From: an uncultured Solirubrobacterales bacterium
Lineage (GTDB): Bacteria > Actinomycetota > Thermoleophilia > Solirubrobacterales > 70-9
Direction: 5' to 3'
Assembly (NCBI GenBank): GCA_903939845.1
Contig: CAJAIJ010000032.1
Location: 60,130-124,129, forward strand
Length of the DNA: 64,000 nt
The translations under genes were made by a program, and so were the position numbers. Positions 8,032-16,620 of this stretch are shown here, piece by piece. The first letter of the stretch is position 1. Each line of letters opens with the position of its first letter. Under the pieces are notes generated by a model. The model made no database searches. It had not been told where the DNA came from and worked only from the letters and a program-made list of their open reading frames with translations.

Positions 8032-9572
8032 GTCTTCCATTCTGGCTCGATCCGGTCTACGACGCTTCCACGATGGCGGCGGCCGACGACTGGGCGATCG
8101 AGCAGGCCGGCATACCCTCGCTGGCCCTGATGGAGGCTGCGGGCGAGGCTCTCGCAAGGGAGACCGAAGCGATTGCCGGACCTGGCCCGATCAAGGTCAT
8201 CTGCGGAAAGGGGAACAACGGGGGCGACGGTCTGGTTGCGGCCCGTCACCTGGCTTCCTGGGGCCACGAGGTAGAGGTCCTCATGATCCTCGGCACCGAA
8301 GGTCTCAGCGAGGATGCCCAGGCAAATCTGGAAAGGCTCCAGGGGGTGGCTCTCGTCGAGGGGCGCGATGCCCTCGATGCCATCGAGGGGGAGGCGACGT
8401 TCGTCGACGCGATCCTCGGGACCGGTTTTTCGGGGGCGCCCCGCCAGCCGGTGTCCGACGCGATAGAGGCGATGGGTGGAGGCTCGGGGCCGGTGGTCGC
8501 ATGCGATGTTCCGACCGGAGTCGATGCCTCGACCGGCGAGGCTCCCCTCGCGGTGGCTGCAGATCTGACGGTCACCTTCCACGGGCTCAAGATCGGCCAT
8601 CTCGTAAACCCGGGCAAGGGCCTCTGTGGGGCGGTGCGGGTCGTCGAGATCGGAATTCCCGATGCCGCACCGACCGGCGATGCGGCGGGGCTAATCGGTC
8701 CGGAAGTCGTAGGCCTGCTCCCGGTTCGAAGTTCGGCATCGACCAAGTTCAGTTCGGGGCGGGTCTCGGTGGTCGGAGGCTCCAGAGGTCTGACCGGGGC
8801 CGTCTGCCTTGCCTCGGAGGCCGCTGCCCGGGCCGGTGCCGGATATGTGACCGCGGCCGTGCCTTCTTCGCTCGAGCCCATCTTCGAGTCGAAGTTGACC
8901 GAGGTGATGACGCTCGGATGTCGTGACGATGGCAGCGGCACCTTCGCCCCGGAGTCGGCCAAGGAAGTGATCGCCCACTGCGAAGGCGCCAGTGCCGTCC
9001 TGCTCGGCTCGGGAATCGGAAGGTCCCCCGAGGCGAAAGGGCTCGTTGGCGAGGTGGTCCGGGCCCTCGATTCACCGCTCGTGATCGACGCCGATGCACT
9101 CTCGGTCCTCGGACCCGGGCTCGCCGCGATTGCGGCGAGGGAGGCTCCGACAGTCATGACTCCCCACGCCGGGGAGATGGGACGGATGCTCGGGGTCGAT
9201 GCGGGAGAGGTAGAGGCCCGACGCATTGCATCTGCGGTCGAGCTCGCCGAGAGTTCCGGGGCGACAGTCGTCCTCAAGGGCGACGACACCGTGATTCGGA
9301 GCGGGAACGTGACGGCGATCAACGACCTGCCCTCCCCGGCTCTCGCCACTGCCGGGACCGGTGACGTCCTGGCCGGGGTCATCACCGCCTTCCTTGCCAG
9401 GGGAGTCGAACCCCTCGCCGCCGCCGCTGCCGCGGTCATCTCTCATTCACGAGCAGGCCGGGTCGCGGCCGACAGAGTCGGCCTGCCGGAAGGCGTGGTC
9501 GCTTCCGATGTCATCGGCGCCCTCCCGGAAGCCATCGCTTCGTTCGGCGATTCGGACCGTGAGGTCGAATAG
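8028..9572 (+). CDS. nnr: Bifunctional NAD(P)HX epimerase / ADP-dependent dehydratase
   Basis: A 514-residue fused metabolite-repair enzyme. The N-terminal YjeF_N epimerase domain (about 1-215) shows 'CGKGNNGGDGLVAARHL' and 'DVPTGVDASTG'. The C-terminal dehydratase domain (about 225-505) shows 'SVVGGSRG', 'TPHAGEMGRMLG' and 'TAGTGDVLAGVI'. Together they return damaged, hydrated NAD(P)H to normal cofactor. The GTG at 8028 overlaps the acpS stop (GTGA) and gives the usual N-terminus; a longer in-frame reading from 7953 would sit inside acpS. It is the middle gene of the acpS-nnr-CBS-alr series. Confidence 0.94.
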   Translation: MSLPFWLDPVYDASTMAAADDWAIEQAGIPSLALMEAAGEALARETEAIAGPGPIKVICGKGNNGGDGLVAARHLASWGHEVEVLMILGTEGLSEDAQANLERLQGVALVEGRDALDAIEGEATFVDAILGTGFSGAPRQPVSDAIEAMGGGSGPVVACDVPTGVDASTGEAPLAVAADLTVTFHGLKIGHLVNPGKGLCGAVRVVEIGIPDAAPTGDAAGLIGPEVVGLLPVRSSASTKFSSGRVSVVGGSRGLTGAVCLASEAAARAGAGYVTAAVPSSLEPIFESKLTEVMTLGCRDDGSGTFAPESAKEVIAHCEGASAVLLGSGIGRSPEAKGLVGEVVRALDSPLVIDADALSVLGPGLAAIAAREAPTVMTPHAGEMGRMLGVDAGEVEARRIASAVELAESSGATVVLKGDDTVIRSGNVTAINDLPSPALATAGTGDVLAGVITAFLARGVEPLAAAAAAVISHSRAGRVAADRVGLPEGVVASDVIGALPEAIASFGDSDREVE

Positions 9573-9575
9573 ACT
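9570..9575 (+). promoter_or_regulatory. -10 box of the CBS-domain gene (leaderless type)
   Basis: TAGACT, overlapping the nnr stop codon, followed by 7 nt and the ATG at 9583. Confidence 0.45.
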
Positions 9576-9582
9576 CGTCCCC

Positions 9583-10044
9583 ATGGCTACTGTTGCGGAC
9601 ATCATGGACAGCGATCCGGTCTCGGTCGCCCCGGACGACGACATCAAGACGGTGCTCGACCTCCTGCGCGAACACGACCTTCCGGGTATTCCCGTGGTCG
9701 ACCCCGATCGCAAGGTCGTGGGGATCATCACCGAGTCGGATCTCGTGATTTCCGACGAGGACTCGGACTTCCACCTGCCTCATTACGTGAACATCATGGG
9801 CGGGATCGTGTTCCTGGAATCGATGAAGCACTTCGAGGAACGGGCGAAGAAGGCCTTTGCGGCTTCAGCCGCAGACTTGATGACGGCCGATCCGCTGACG
9901 GTCACCACCGACGACGAGGTCTCGACGGCGGCCCGGATCATCTCCGAGAAGCATCACAACCGCCTCCCGGTCGTGGACGGGGAGGGACGGCTGGCCGGAG
10001 TCGTGACCCGGGTCGATGTTCTGGCCGCCCTGACCGGCAGTTGA
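9583..10044 (+). CDS. Two-CBS-domain protein
   Basis: A 153-residue cytoplasmic protein made of a single CBS pair: 'VADIMDSDPVSVAPDDDIKTVLDLL...GIPVVD...VVGIITESDLV' and 'AADLMTADPLTVTTDDEVSTAARII...RLPVVD...LAGVVTRVDVL'. A linker of about 35 residues between the repeats is amphipathic (VNIMGGIVFLESMKHFEERA). CBS pairs bind adenine nucleotides and usually act as energy or ion sensors; no effector domain is attached. It lies in the acpS-nnr-alr row and its stop overlaps the TTG start of alr (TTGA). The start at 9583 is supported by the upstream -10 box; a longer reading from 9361 lies inside nnr. Confidence 0.9.
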   Translation: MATVADIMDSDPVSVAPDDDIKTVLDLLREHDLPGIPVVDPDRKVVGIITESDLVISDEDSDFHLPHYVNIMGGIVFLESMKHFEERAKKAFAASAADLMTADPLTVTTDDEVSTAARIISEKHHNRLPVVDGEGRLAGVVTRVDVLAALTGS

Positions 10045-11189
10045 CCACTACCGACCTCCGCGCCCGCGCCCGTATAGACCTCGGTGCCCTGAGGCAGAAC
10101 TTCGGGGTGATCAGAGATGCAGTCGGACCCGACGTCGAGGTCTGCGCGGTCGTCAAGGCCGACGCCTACGGGCATGGCCTCTGGGCCTGCATGTCGGAGC
10201 TGGTCGAAGCCGGGGTGGACCGGGTAGCGGTAGCCACGGCCGACGAGGCGGTGGCGGCCCGGGAGGTTTCGGCCGACACACCGATAGTCGTTCTGGGCGC
10301 CCTGACCGAACGGGAGCTCGAGGTGGCAATCAGCGTCGGTGCGGAGATCTCTGTCTGGGACGAAGGGTTTCTCACATCGGTCGCAGCCGGATCGGTTCGG
10401 GAGGGGACTACCACCAGAGTCCATCTGAAGTTCGATTCCGGGATGGGGCGCCTCGGCGCCCAGGATCCCGAACGTGTCGCCTCGCTGGCCGAGACGGCGG
10501 CGAGCTCGGAAGGCATCCACCTCGAGGCTGTCTGGACCCATTTCGCGACCGCTGACGAGCTCGACGGACCGGGGGCGGACTTCCTCAGGGCCCAGCTCGA
10601 TCGCTTTCTGGAGCTGGGCGAGGGCCTGAAGGCCACCTACCCGGGCCTCCTGCTTCACGCGGCCAATAGCGCTGCGCTGCTGAGGGAGCCCGATTCCCGC
10701 CTCGACATGGTCAGGCCAGGTGTCGCCCTCTACGGACTGGATCCGTTCGGGAAGAACCCGGCCGATCGTGGACTGGAGCCCGTGATGAAGCTGGTTTCCG
10801 GTGTCGCATCGATCCGGGTGATCGAGCCGGGCGGCACCGTCGGGTACGGACGCAGGTGGGAGGCACGGGCCGAAACCGAGATCGCGACGGTTCCGATCGG
10901 CTACGGCGATGGATACCGCCGTGGACTCTCTGACAGGTCCGACGTCTCGATCGGGGGAAGGAGGTTTCCGGTCGCCGGAACCGTCTCCATGGACAACATC
11001 GCGGTCGAACTCGGGCCGCCCGGCAGCTCCGGCGTCTCGATCGGGGATGAGGTGATCCTCTTCGGTGGTGACGATGCCGAGCGGATCCTGGCCGAGGAGC
11101 TGGCCGGCACCCTCGACACGATCAACTACGAGATCACTTGCGGGATATCCCCACGGGTTCCGCGGGAGGCGCACGGGAATCGGGAGTGA
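10041..11189 (+). CDS. alr: Alanine racemase
   Basis: A 382-residue PLP enzyme making D-alanine for peptidoglycan. N-terminal barrel with the PLP lysine in 'CAVVKADAYGHGL' (about residue 40), 'HLKFDSGMGRLG', and 'AANSAALL' for phosphate binding. The C-terminal beta domain has 'VGYGRRW', 'GYGDGYRRGLS' and the catalytic-Tyr region 'VSMDNIAVELG'; the usual 'MD-i-vd' signature is intact. TTG start overlapping the upstream stop. Its own TGA overlaps the GTG of the nucleotidyltransferase gene, so the three genes are translationally coupled. Confidence 0.96.
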   Translation: MTTTDLRARARIDLGALRQNFGVIRDAVGPDVEVCAVVKADAYGHGLWACMSELVEAGVDRVAVATADEAVAAREVSADTPIVVLGALTERELEVAISVGAEISVWDEGFLTSVAAGSVREGTTTRVHLKFDSGMGRLGAQDPERVASLAETAASSEGIHLEAVWTHFATADELDGPGADFLRAQLDRFLELGEGLKATYPGLLLHAANSAALLREPDSRLDMVRPGVALYGLDPFGKNPADRGLEPVMKLVSGVASIRVIEPGGTVGYGRRWEARAETEIATVPIGYGDGYRRGLSDRSDVSIGGRRFPVAGTVSMDNIAVELGPPGSSGVSIGDEVILFGGDDAERILAEELAGTLDTINYEITCGISPRVPREAHGNRE

Positions 11190-12625
11190 GCGCCTCCGGC
11201 AGCCACTCCGACCTGCTCGCCTCGGATCTCGTCGAGCGGATATCGGCCCCGGTCCTGGCGGTCGGGAGCCGGGCGTGGGTGGTCGGGGGTGCGGTCCGTG
11301 ATGCATTTCTGGGCTCGCCAGTAACGGATATCGACCTGGCGGTAGAGGGGTCTCCGGAGCCCGTTGCGAGAGCCGTCGCGGATGCTCTCGACGGCGTCGC
11401 CTTCGAGCTCTCGGACGAGTTCGCGACCTGGCGGGCTGCTGATCGGGACGGTGAGTGGCAGGTAGACGTCGCCGCGCTTCGGGCCGACGGGATCGAGCAG
11501 GACCTGCGCCTCCGTGACTTCACCGTCGGATCGATCGCGGTCGCCCTCGAGGACGGTCAGCTCGTCGATCCCCTCGACGGAAGGGGTGACCTCGACCGGG
11601 GCCTCCTGCGGGCCTCTGGCCCGACCTCTCTCCTCGACGACCCGCTGCGGACGATGCGGGCGGCCCGGCTCTCGGCCCAGTTCGGGTGGGCGGTCGAACC
11701 GTCGACCCTGGACCTCGCGAAGGAGGCTGCCGTCGGGCTCCCGGGGGTCGCCGGAGAGCGAGTGCTGGCCGAGTTCCTGCTTCTCATCGGCTCCCGTGAT
11801 CCCCTCAAAGGGATCGAGGCAATGGAGCTCGTCGGTGCCATGGACCAGGTGCTGCCTGAGGTCGGAGCAATGAGGGATGTGACACAGGGTCCGAACCACC
11901 ATCTCGATGTCCACGGCCACACGCTCGAAGTCCTCGAGGGCGTTCTCAGGATCGAATCCGACCTCGAGGCATTCACCGGAGCGCTTGCTCCCGAGACCTC
12001 GGCGATGCTGGCCGAACCCCTCGCCGACGGAGTGGACAGGGCCGTCGGCCTTCGCCTCGGGGCCCTCTTCCACGACTGTGCCAAGCCCGAGACGAGGACA
12101 GAGACCGACGGCTTCATCGGCTTTCGGGGTCACGACGCAGTCGGGGCCGAGAAGGTCGGGAAGATCTTCGGCCGCCTCAGGTCGAGCCGGGCCCTCAGCC
12201 GCCACGTCGCCGACCTGACCAGATATCACCTGATCCTCGGTTTCATGGTCCATGAGATGCCCCTGGATCGCCGCAGGATCTATCGATACCTCCGCGATAC
12301 CTCTCCGGTCGCGGTCGACGTGACCCTGCTGACCGTCGCTGACAGACTTGCCGCCCGGGGTGCCGGTCCGGTGGCCAGCGCCGAGATGGTCGAGGCCCAC
12401 CTCGAACTCGCCCGGACGATGGTGGAGGCCGGTCTGGCATGGCACGCCGATGGCCCACCCGAGGTGCCGCTGCCCGGGGACGTGCTGGCATCTGAGCTCG
12501 GAATTCAGCCGGGTCCCGAGTTGGGACGGGTGATCGAGGAGTTGCGCGAGGACGTTTACGCCGGCGATGTGAAGTCTGCAAAGGATGCTGTCGAAAGGGG
12601 CAGGCAGCACCTCGATACGGACTGA
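11186..12625 (+). CDS. cca: Class II CCA-adding-type tRNA nucleotidyltransferase with HD domain
   Basis: A 479-residue protein with an N-terminal class II nucleotidyltransferase head ('VVGGAVRDAFLG', metal site 'DIDLAVEG', 'LRDFTVGSIAV'), an RNA-binding neck with 'DDPLRTMRAARLSAQFGW', and an HD phosphohydrolase-like domain ('HTLEVLEGVL', 'GALFHDCAKPETR'). It adds or repairs the 3' CCA of tRNA, or part of it in species where CC- and A-adding are separate. The GTG at 11186 overlaps the alr stop; a longer reading would start inside alr. None of the three tRNA genes in this window encodes CCA, so such an activity is needed. Confidence 0.88.
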   Translation: MSASGSHSDLLASDLVERISAPVLAVGSRAWVVGGAVRDAFLGSPVTDIDLAVEGSPEPVARAVADALDGVAFELSDEFATWRAADRDGEWQVDVAALRADGIEQDLRLRDFTVGSIAVALEDGQLVDPLDGRGDLDRGLLRASGPTSLLDDPLRTMRAARLSAQFGWAVEPSTLDLAKEAAVGLPGVAGERVLAEFLLLIGSRDPLKGIEAMELVGAMDQVLPEVGAMRDVTQGPNHHLDVHGHTLEVLEGVLRIESDLEAFTGALAPETSAMLAEPLADGVDRAVGLRLGALFHDCAKPETRTETDGFIGFRGHDAVGAEKVGKIFGRLRSSRALSRHVADLTRYHLILGFMVHEMPLDRRRIYRYLRDTSPVAVDVTLLTVADRLAARGAGPVASAEMVEAHLELARTMVEAGLAWHADGPPEVPLPGDVLASELGIQPGPELGRVIEELREDVYAGDVKSAKDAVERGRQHLDTD

Positions 12626-12629
12626 GTAG

Positions 12630-12635
12630 TAGCCT
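12630..12635 (+). promoter_or_regulatory. -10 box of infA (leaderless type)
   Basis: TAGCCT, 9 nt before the infA ATG; a second TAGTAG lies directly upstream (12627-12632). Confidence 0.4.
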
Positions 12636-12644
12636 GATCCACCG

Positions 12645-12863
12645 ATGGCAAAAGAGGAAAAGATCGAGATGGAGGGAGAGATCACCGAGGCTCTCCCGAA
12701 CACGATGTTCCGCGTCAAGCTGGACAACGATCACGAGGTGCTCGGCCACATTTCAGGCAAGATGCGCCGCCACTACATCCGCATCCTCCCTGGCGATCGG
12801 GTCAAGATCGAGCTTTCTCCCTATGACCTGACCAGAGGGCGGATCACCTACCGCTACAAGTAG
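12645..12863 (+). CDS. infA: Translation initiation factor IF-1
   Basis: A 72-residue OB-fold protein of standard length: '[22 protein letters not shown]', '[39 protein letters not shown]' in overlapping pieces, diagnostic for IF-1, which blocks the ribosomal A site during initiation. It stands apart from rpmJ/rpsM, its usual partners in the spc/alpha operon. It is therefore either a relocated single copy or a second copy; the window cannot tell. A short leader with a TAGCCT -10 box suggests its own promoter. Confidence 0.96.
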   Translation: MAKEEKIEMEGEITEALPNTMFRVKLDNDHEVLGHISGKMRRHYIRILPGDRVKIELSPYDLTRGRITYRYK

Positions 12864-12924
12864 TCGTTCACGTTCTGCCCGATCCGGGGCGCAACTAGGC
12901 TCTCGCTAACTTGTTACTCAATAG

Positions 12925-13809
12925 ATGCTCATGACCTCAAAAAACAGGGTCGATGCGGGTCGGTCCCGATCGGAATCCAGGGTTGTGCTCCTGGCCGGCG
13001 CGATGTTGCTGCTGGCGATTTCGGTCTTCACCGCGGGCCTCATCGCTCGAGCCAATGATGCCGATGCCCGATCCGAGCGGCGAATCACCCTCGGAAGTGG
13101 AACCAAGAATCTGAAGCCCAACTGCGGAACGGACTTCTCCAGGGACTGCACGGTCGAGGGCAAGGTCACGGCGTATCAGCTGAAGCGCTCCGACTCTCCC
13201 AAGCCCCAGCCCTACGCCGTTCCGTGGGCGGGCAAGATCGTCTCCTGGTCCATCTCGCTCTCGAGGCCGACCAAGCGGGAGGTCAATGACGGCGGAGTCA
13301 CCCGACCGGCCCAGTCACCGTTCTTCAATGACCTTTTCGGCAGCCCGGCAAGTGCCGGCATCTCCGTCTTGAGGCGGGTGAACAGGAAGCAGAAGGGTGC
13401 CCCCTACTGGAAGATGGTTCGCCACAGTCCTGTGGAGGTCCTGAATCCCTACTTCGGAACGACGGTCCGTTTCGCCCTCGAGAAGCCGCTGAACGTGATT
13501 CCGAAGCAGATCGTCGCCTTGACCATTCCGACCTGGGCGCCGGCCCTCTGGAAGCCCGCCTCCTGCAACTTCGACGCGATCACCGGGGTGAAGGATCCCG
13601 GTGCGTGTCGCGTCGCCGAAACCAACTACACATGGCGCGGGAGTCGTGCCGTCGGCAAGTGCAGGCTGGGAACCGAGTCGAACGGCGAGCCCAACGAGGC
13701 GCTCGCGAAGACCAGGCCCCAGCAGAAGGTCAACTCGGTTCGCAGGTACGGCTGCTTCTACGGCAGCAACGCACTTCTCTACACGGCGACGATCGTCGGC
13801 GAAAACTGA
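12925..13809 (+). CDS. Secreted protein of unknown function
   Basis: A 294-residue exported protein. A positively charged N-terminus and a hydrophobic segment (about 24-44) form a signal peptide or anchor. The mature part is rich in basic and aromatic residues and has Cys in 'PNCGTDFSRDC' near the start and 'SCNFDAI...GACRVAE...GKCRLG...YGCFYG' near the end, which suggests disulfides. No family is recognised; an all-beta fold is likely from the alternating pattern. A second ATG two codons later (12931) is an equally possible start. TAGGCT at 12896-12901 may be its -10 box. Confidence 0.7.
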   Translation: MLMTSKNRVDAGRSRSESRVVLLAGAMLLLAISVFTAGLIARANDADARSERRITLGSGTKNLKPNCGTDFSRDCTVEGKVTAYQLKRSDSPKPQPYAVPWAGKIVSWSISLSRPTKREVNDGGVTRPAQSPFFNDLFGSPASAGISVLRRVNRKQKGAPYWKMVRHSPVEVLNPYFGTTVRFALEKPLNVIPKQIVALTIPTWAPALWKPASCNFDAITGVKDPGACRVAETNYTWRGSRAVGKCRLGTESNGEPNEALAKTRPQQKVNSVRRYGCFYGSNALLYTATIVGEN

Positions 13810-13824
13810 CGAACTGCCGATCGT

Positions 13825-13847
13825 GGTCGGCCGGTCGTGGCCGAACC
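13825..13847. terminator. Candidate hairpin between convergent genes
   Basis: GGTCGGCC and GGCCGAACC form a GC-rich stem with one bulge between the ends of the secreted-protein gene and the convergent zinc-ribbon gene. There is no U tract on either strand, so termination activity is uncertain. Confidence 0.25.
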
Positions 13848-13860
13848 TTCGGTGAGCCGA

Positions 13861-14121
13861 TCAGGAAGGAAGGCCGCAGAACTGGCACTCGGCCAGATCC
13901 CGGGCGGTGAGCTGCTCGCAGCGCCTGCAGATCCTCAGGTTCATCGGGGTCCGCGGTAGTGATGAGTCCGAGGGGGCAAGAGGAAGGATCTTGGCTACGG
14001 GCACGAGCTCCTCGCCCGTCTCTTCGTCTCGGTAGACCGCATCCGAACGGTAGTCGGCGATCGACTCCCTGCCCGAGGCGGGGGCGCGGAGGCGGAAGAG
14101 CTGTCCGGAATCAGTAGGCAT
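13861..14121 (-). CDS. Small C-terminal zinc-ribbon protein
   Basis: An 86-residue cytoplasmic protein. The N-terminal part (1-55) is charged ('FRLRAP', 'YRDEETGEELVPVAKILPLAP'); the C-terminal 30 residues contain two CxxC knuckles, 'ICRRCEQL' and 'CQFCGLP', forming a zinc ribbon. It may bind nucleic acid or a protein partner; no specific family is recognised. ATG at 14121; a longer in-frame reading to 14721 is antisense to the glycosyltransferase and is rejected. It is divergent from that gene with only 24 nt between starts. Confidence 0.6.
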   Translation of the reverse strand: MPTDSGQLFRLRAPASGRESIADYRSDAVYRDEETGEELVPVAKILPLAPSDSSLPRTPMNLRICRRCEQLTARDLAECQFCGLPS

Positions 14122-14132
14122 CGAGTTCGGGG

Positions 14133-14138
14133 AGAATA
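14133..14138 (-). promoter_or_regulatory. -10 box of the zinc-ribbon gene
   Basis: TATTCT on the minus strand, 11 nt before the ATG at 14121. Confidence 0.35.
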
Positions 14139-14145
14139 GCCGGAA

Positions 14146-15684
14146 ATGCGGATCCTGATCTTCCACGGCTACCTGCTCAGGGGCACGGGCAGCAATATCT
14201 ACAACGCCAACCTCGCCAGGGCGCTCAGGAAACTGGGCCACGAGGTGCATCTCTTCTGCCAGGATGGCGCGCCGGCGGAACTGGAGTGGGTCGACGCGGT
14301 CGGGGGGTGGGGGTCCGATGGTCTGGAGATCATCGACCTCGGTCGTGAGCCGGGCACCGGCTCGGTCACCGTCTATCGGCCTCCCATCGGGCAGATCCTT
14401 CCCGTCTATGTCGAGGATCCCTACGAGGACTTCGAAGCCAGGGCATACCCCGGGCTGACCGACGACGTGATCGAGCGCTACGTCGAGGTCAACGTCGACG
14501 CCGTGCGGGATGTCCTGACGGAAGTCGGCCCGCCCGATGTCGCTCTGGCCAACCACCTGATCATGGGTCCGGTGATCCTTCGTCGTGCCGGTCTCGACGG
14601 ATACGTGGTCAAGAACCATGGCTCGGACCTCGAATACACGATCAAGCCCCACCCACGCTTCGTCCCGTGGGCAGCCGAGGGGCTGGCCGCGGCTGGCGCC
14701 GTTCTGGTCGGCTCGGCCCACACCGCGCGAAGCCTCTGGGCTGCGATACCCGATCTCGACCTCGAGGCCGTGACGGGCCTCGGTCCGCCCGGTGTCGAGC
14801 CGGAAGAGTTCCTTCCGATCGAGCCGTCTGAGGCCGGGGGCCGTCTCCTGGCACTGGCCGATCGGTTCAGGGCTCTCGGGTCAGAAGGGAGGGGACCGAT
14901 GGGGCGGGATCCGATCCGGGCGGCAGAGGCCCTCGATCGAATGGCAGATGCCGAGGGCCCCCGGGTCGCCTTCGTCGGGAAGCTGATCGTCTCCAAGGGC
15001 GTGGATCTGCTGGTTGCCGCCTGGCCACTGGTGCACCGCGACAACCCTGGGGCCGAACTCGTCATCGCCGGCTTCGGCGAGTACGCCGAGTCGCTGGAAG
15101 GCCTGATCGGCGCCCTGGGAGAAGGTGACCTGGGGGCCGCGCTGGAGATTGCCGGGCGGGGTCGGGCCGCCGAAGGCGGGGACCCCGATCCCCTCGCGAT
15201 CCTCACCGGGTTCCTTTCGGACCACCCCGAGGGCTACCGGCAGGATGCGATCGATTCGGCAGGAACGATCCACCTGACCGGGAGGCTGGAACACGACGAG
15301 GTCGCAGGCCTGCTTCCGGCATGTGACGCGATGGTCGTCCCCAGCACCTTCCCCGAGGCCTTCGGCATGGTCGCGGCGGAGGGGGCGATCTCGGGAATCC
15401 TGCCCGTCTGTGCCCGGCATTCCGGCCTGGCCGAAGTGACGGCCGTTCTGGCCGATGACGTGCCGGAGATCGCCGATCTCATCTCCTTCGAGGTCGGCCC
15501 CGGTGCAGTCGGTGAGATCGCCTCCTGCCTCAATGGCTGGCTGGAGATCGAGAGAGGAGAGCGGGTGTCCCTCGGTCGGTCCCTGTCGGAATCGGCAGAC
15601 CGGCACTGGAGTTGGGAGGGAGTCGCACGCGACCTGATCGCCGCCTCCCGGGGAGACCTCCGCCCGGTCGTGACCGACCAGTAG
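14146..15684 (+). CDS. Glycosyltransferase family 4 protein
   Basis: A 512-residue GT-B fold enzyme. The N-terminal acceptor domain begins 'MRILIFHGYLLRGTGSN' with the glycine loop and 'NLARALRKLGHEVHLFCQ'. The C-terminal donor domain (about 275-500) has 'VAFVGKLIVSKGVDLLVAAW', 'HLTGRLEHDEVAGLLPACDAMVVPS' and the GT4 EX7E-type motif 'FPEAFGMVAAEGAISG'. It transfers a sugar from a nucleotide-sugar donor; acceptor unknown. Longer than the usual 380-420 residues because of an insert (about 215-270) and a spacer in the donor domain (about 330-375). No neighbouring sugar-pathway genes point to a product. Confidence 0.85.
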   Translation: MRILIFHGYLLRGTGSNIYNANLARALRKLGHEVHLFCQDGAPAELEWVDAVGGWGSDGLEIIDLGREPGTGSVTVYRPPIGQILPVYVEDPYEDFEARAYPGLTDDVIERYVEVNVDAVRDVLTEVGPPDVALANHLIMGPVILRRAGLDGYVVKNHGSDLEYTIKPHPRFVPWAAEGLAAAGAVLVGSAHTARSLWAAIPDLDLEAVTGLGPPGVEPEEFLPIEPSEAGGRLLALADRFRALGSEGRGPMGRDPIRAAEALDRMADAEGPRVAFVGKLIVSKGVDLLVAAWPLVHRDNPGAELVIAGFGEYAESLEGLIGALGEGDLGAALEIAGRGRAAEGGDPDPLAILTGFLSDHPEGYRQDAIDSAGTIHLTGRLEHDEVAGLLPACDAMVVPSTFPEAFGMVAAEGAISGILPVCARHSGLAEVTAVLADDVPEIADLISFEVGPGAVGEIASCLNGWLEIERGERVSLGRSLSESADRHWSWEGVARDLIAASRGDLRPVVTDQ

Positions 15685-15749
15685 GACCGGTCACCGCCCG
15701 CTCCGTTCCGCGAGGGGCAGGGACGAGGTTGTCCAGCGGCCGGCTCCAC

Positions 15750-15755
15750 TAGAAT
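15750..15755 (+). promoter_or_regulatory. -10 box of the cytochrome oxidase operon
   Basis: TAGAAT, 12 nt before the coxB ATG. A GGGAG (15760-15764) lies between them, so a very short leader may include a ribosome binding site. Confidence 0.45.
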
Positions 15756-15767
15756 GCCGGGAGTCTC

Positions 15768-16607
15768 ATGCCGAAGGTTCCCTACCTGAAACTGACCCTC
15801 GCCTCCCTCGCCATCGGCGCCGTGATCTCGGTGCTAATGCTCCAGTACGACTGGATGGGCGACGCCGCTTCTACCGCAGCCGGTCCGATCGACACCCTGC
15901 TCGACTGGATGATCGTGCTTTCGTCCTTCACCTTCTCCGTCGTATGCGTCTTCCTCGCCTACGCTCTCTATCGCTTCAGGGTCAAGCCGGGGGACGAGGG
16001 CGACGGCCTGCCCATTCACGGCAACACGAGGCTCGAGGTCATCTGGACCCTGATCCCCACCGTGATCGTCCTTTTTGCCGGCGGGTACAGCTGGATCGTC
16101 CTCGATGAGGTCGAGAGCAAGGAAGCGGATCCCCTGATCGTCAATGTCTACTCCCAGCAGTTCGCCTGGACTTTCGGCTATCCGGGGGAGGGAAACAAGT
16201 GGTCTGAGGGCGAATTCCATGTGCCTGTGGATCGTCAGGTCGTCTTCAAGATGAATGCTCAGGACGTGATCCACTCCTTCTGGGTTCCGGAATGGCGCAT
16301 CAAGCAGGACAACGTCCCCGGGATCACCACGGATGCAGTAATCACCCCCGACAGGGAGGGCACATTCCAGCTCGTCTGCACTGAACTCTGCGGGGCCGGG
16401 CACGCGACCATGCGGGCAACGGTCGTCGTCGAGTCCGAGCAGAAGTTCAACAAGTGGCTCAAGGGACTGGACGACACCGTGCCTGAGGGCCTGTATCTCA
16501 CCGCAGATCAGGCGATCGATCTTCAGAAGCAGATCCAGAAGAACTCCGGGGGCATCGATGGCAGTGGCATCGAGCAGACCGGCAGGAAGAACGTAACTTC
16601 GTCATGA
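15768..16607 (+). CDS. coxB: Cytochrome c oxidase subunit II
   Basis: A 279-residue membrane-anchored subunit with two N-terminal membrane helices (about 10-27 and 48-68, with a further hydrophobic stretch at 92-112) and a cupredoxin domain on the outside. The binuclear CuA site is complete: His169 in 'DVIHSFW', then Cys204, Glu206, Cys208, His212 and Met215 in 'CTELCGAGHATM'. It accepts electrons from cytochrome c and passes them to heme a. No C-terminal heme c domain is present, so it is aa3-like rather than a fused caa3 subunit. First gene of the forward oxidase operon. Confidence 0.97.
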   Translation: MPKVPYLKLTLASLAIGAVISVLMLQYDWMGDAASTAAGPIDTLLDWMIVLSSFTFSVVCVFLAYALYRFRVKPGDEGDGLPIHGNTRLEVIWTLIPTVIVLFAGGYSWIVLDEVESKEADPLIVNVYSQQFAWTFGYPGEGNKWSEGEFHVPVDRQVVFKMNAQDVIHSFWVPEWRIKQDNVPGITTDAVITPDREGTFQLVCTELCGAGHATMRATVVVESEQKFNKWLKGLDDTVPEGLYLTADQAIDLQKQIQKNSGGIDGSGIEQTGRKNVTSS

Positions 16608-16620
16608 TGGAGGTCAGCAG

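Noticed and set aside
6243..8600. 785-codon open frame on the minus strand
   Set aside because: Antisense to glmS, acpS and nnr, all with clear motifs; long antisense frames are expected at this GC content, and the product is low-complexity without motifs.
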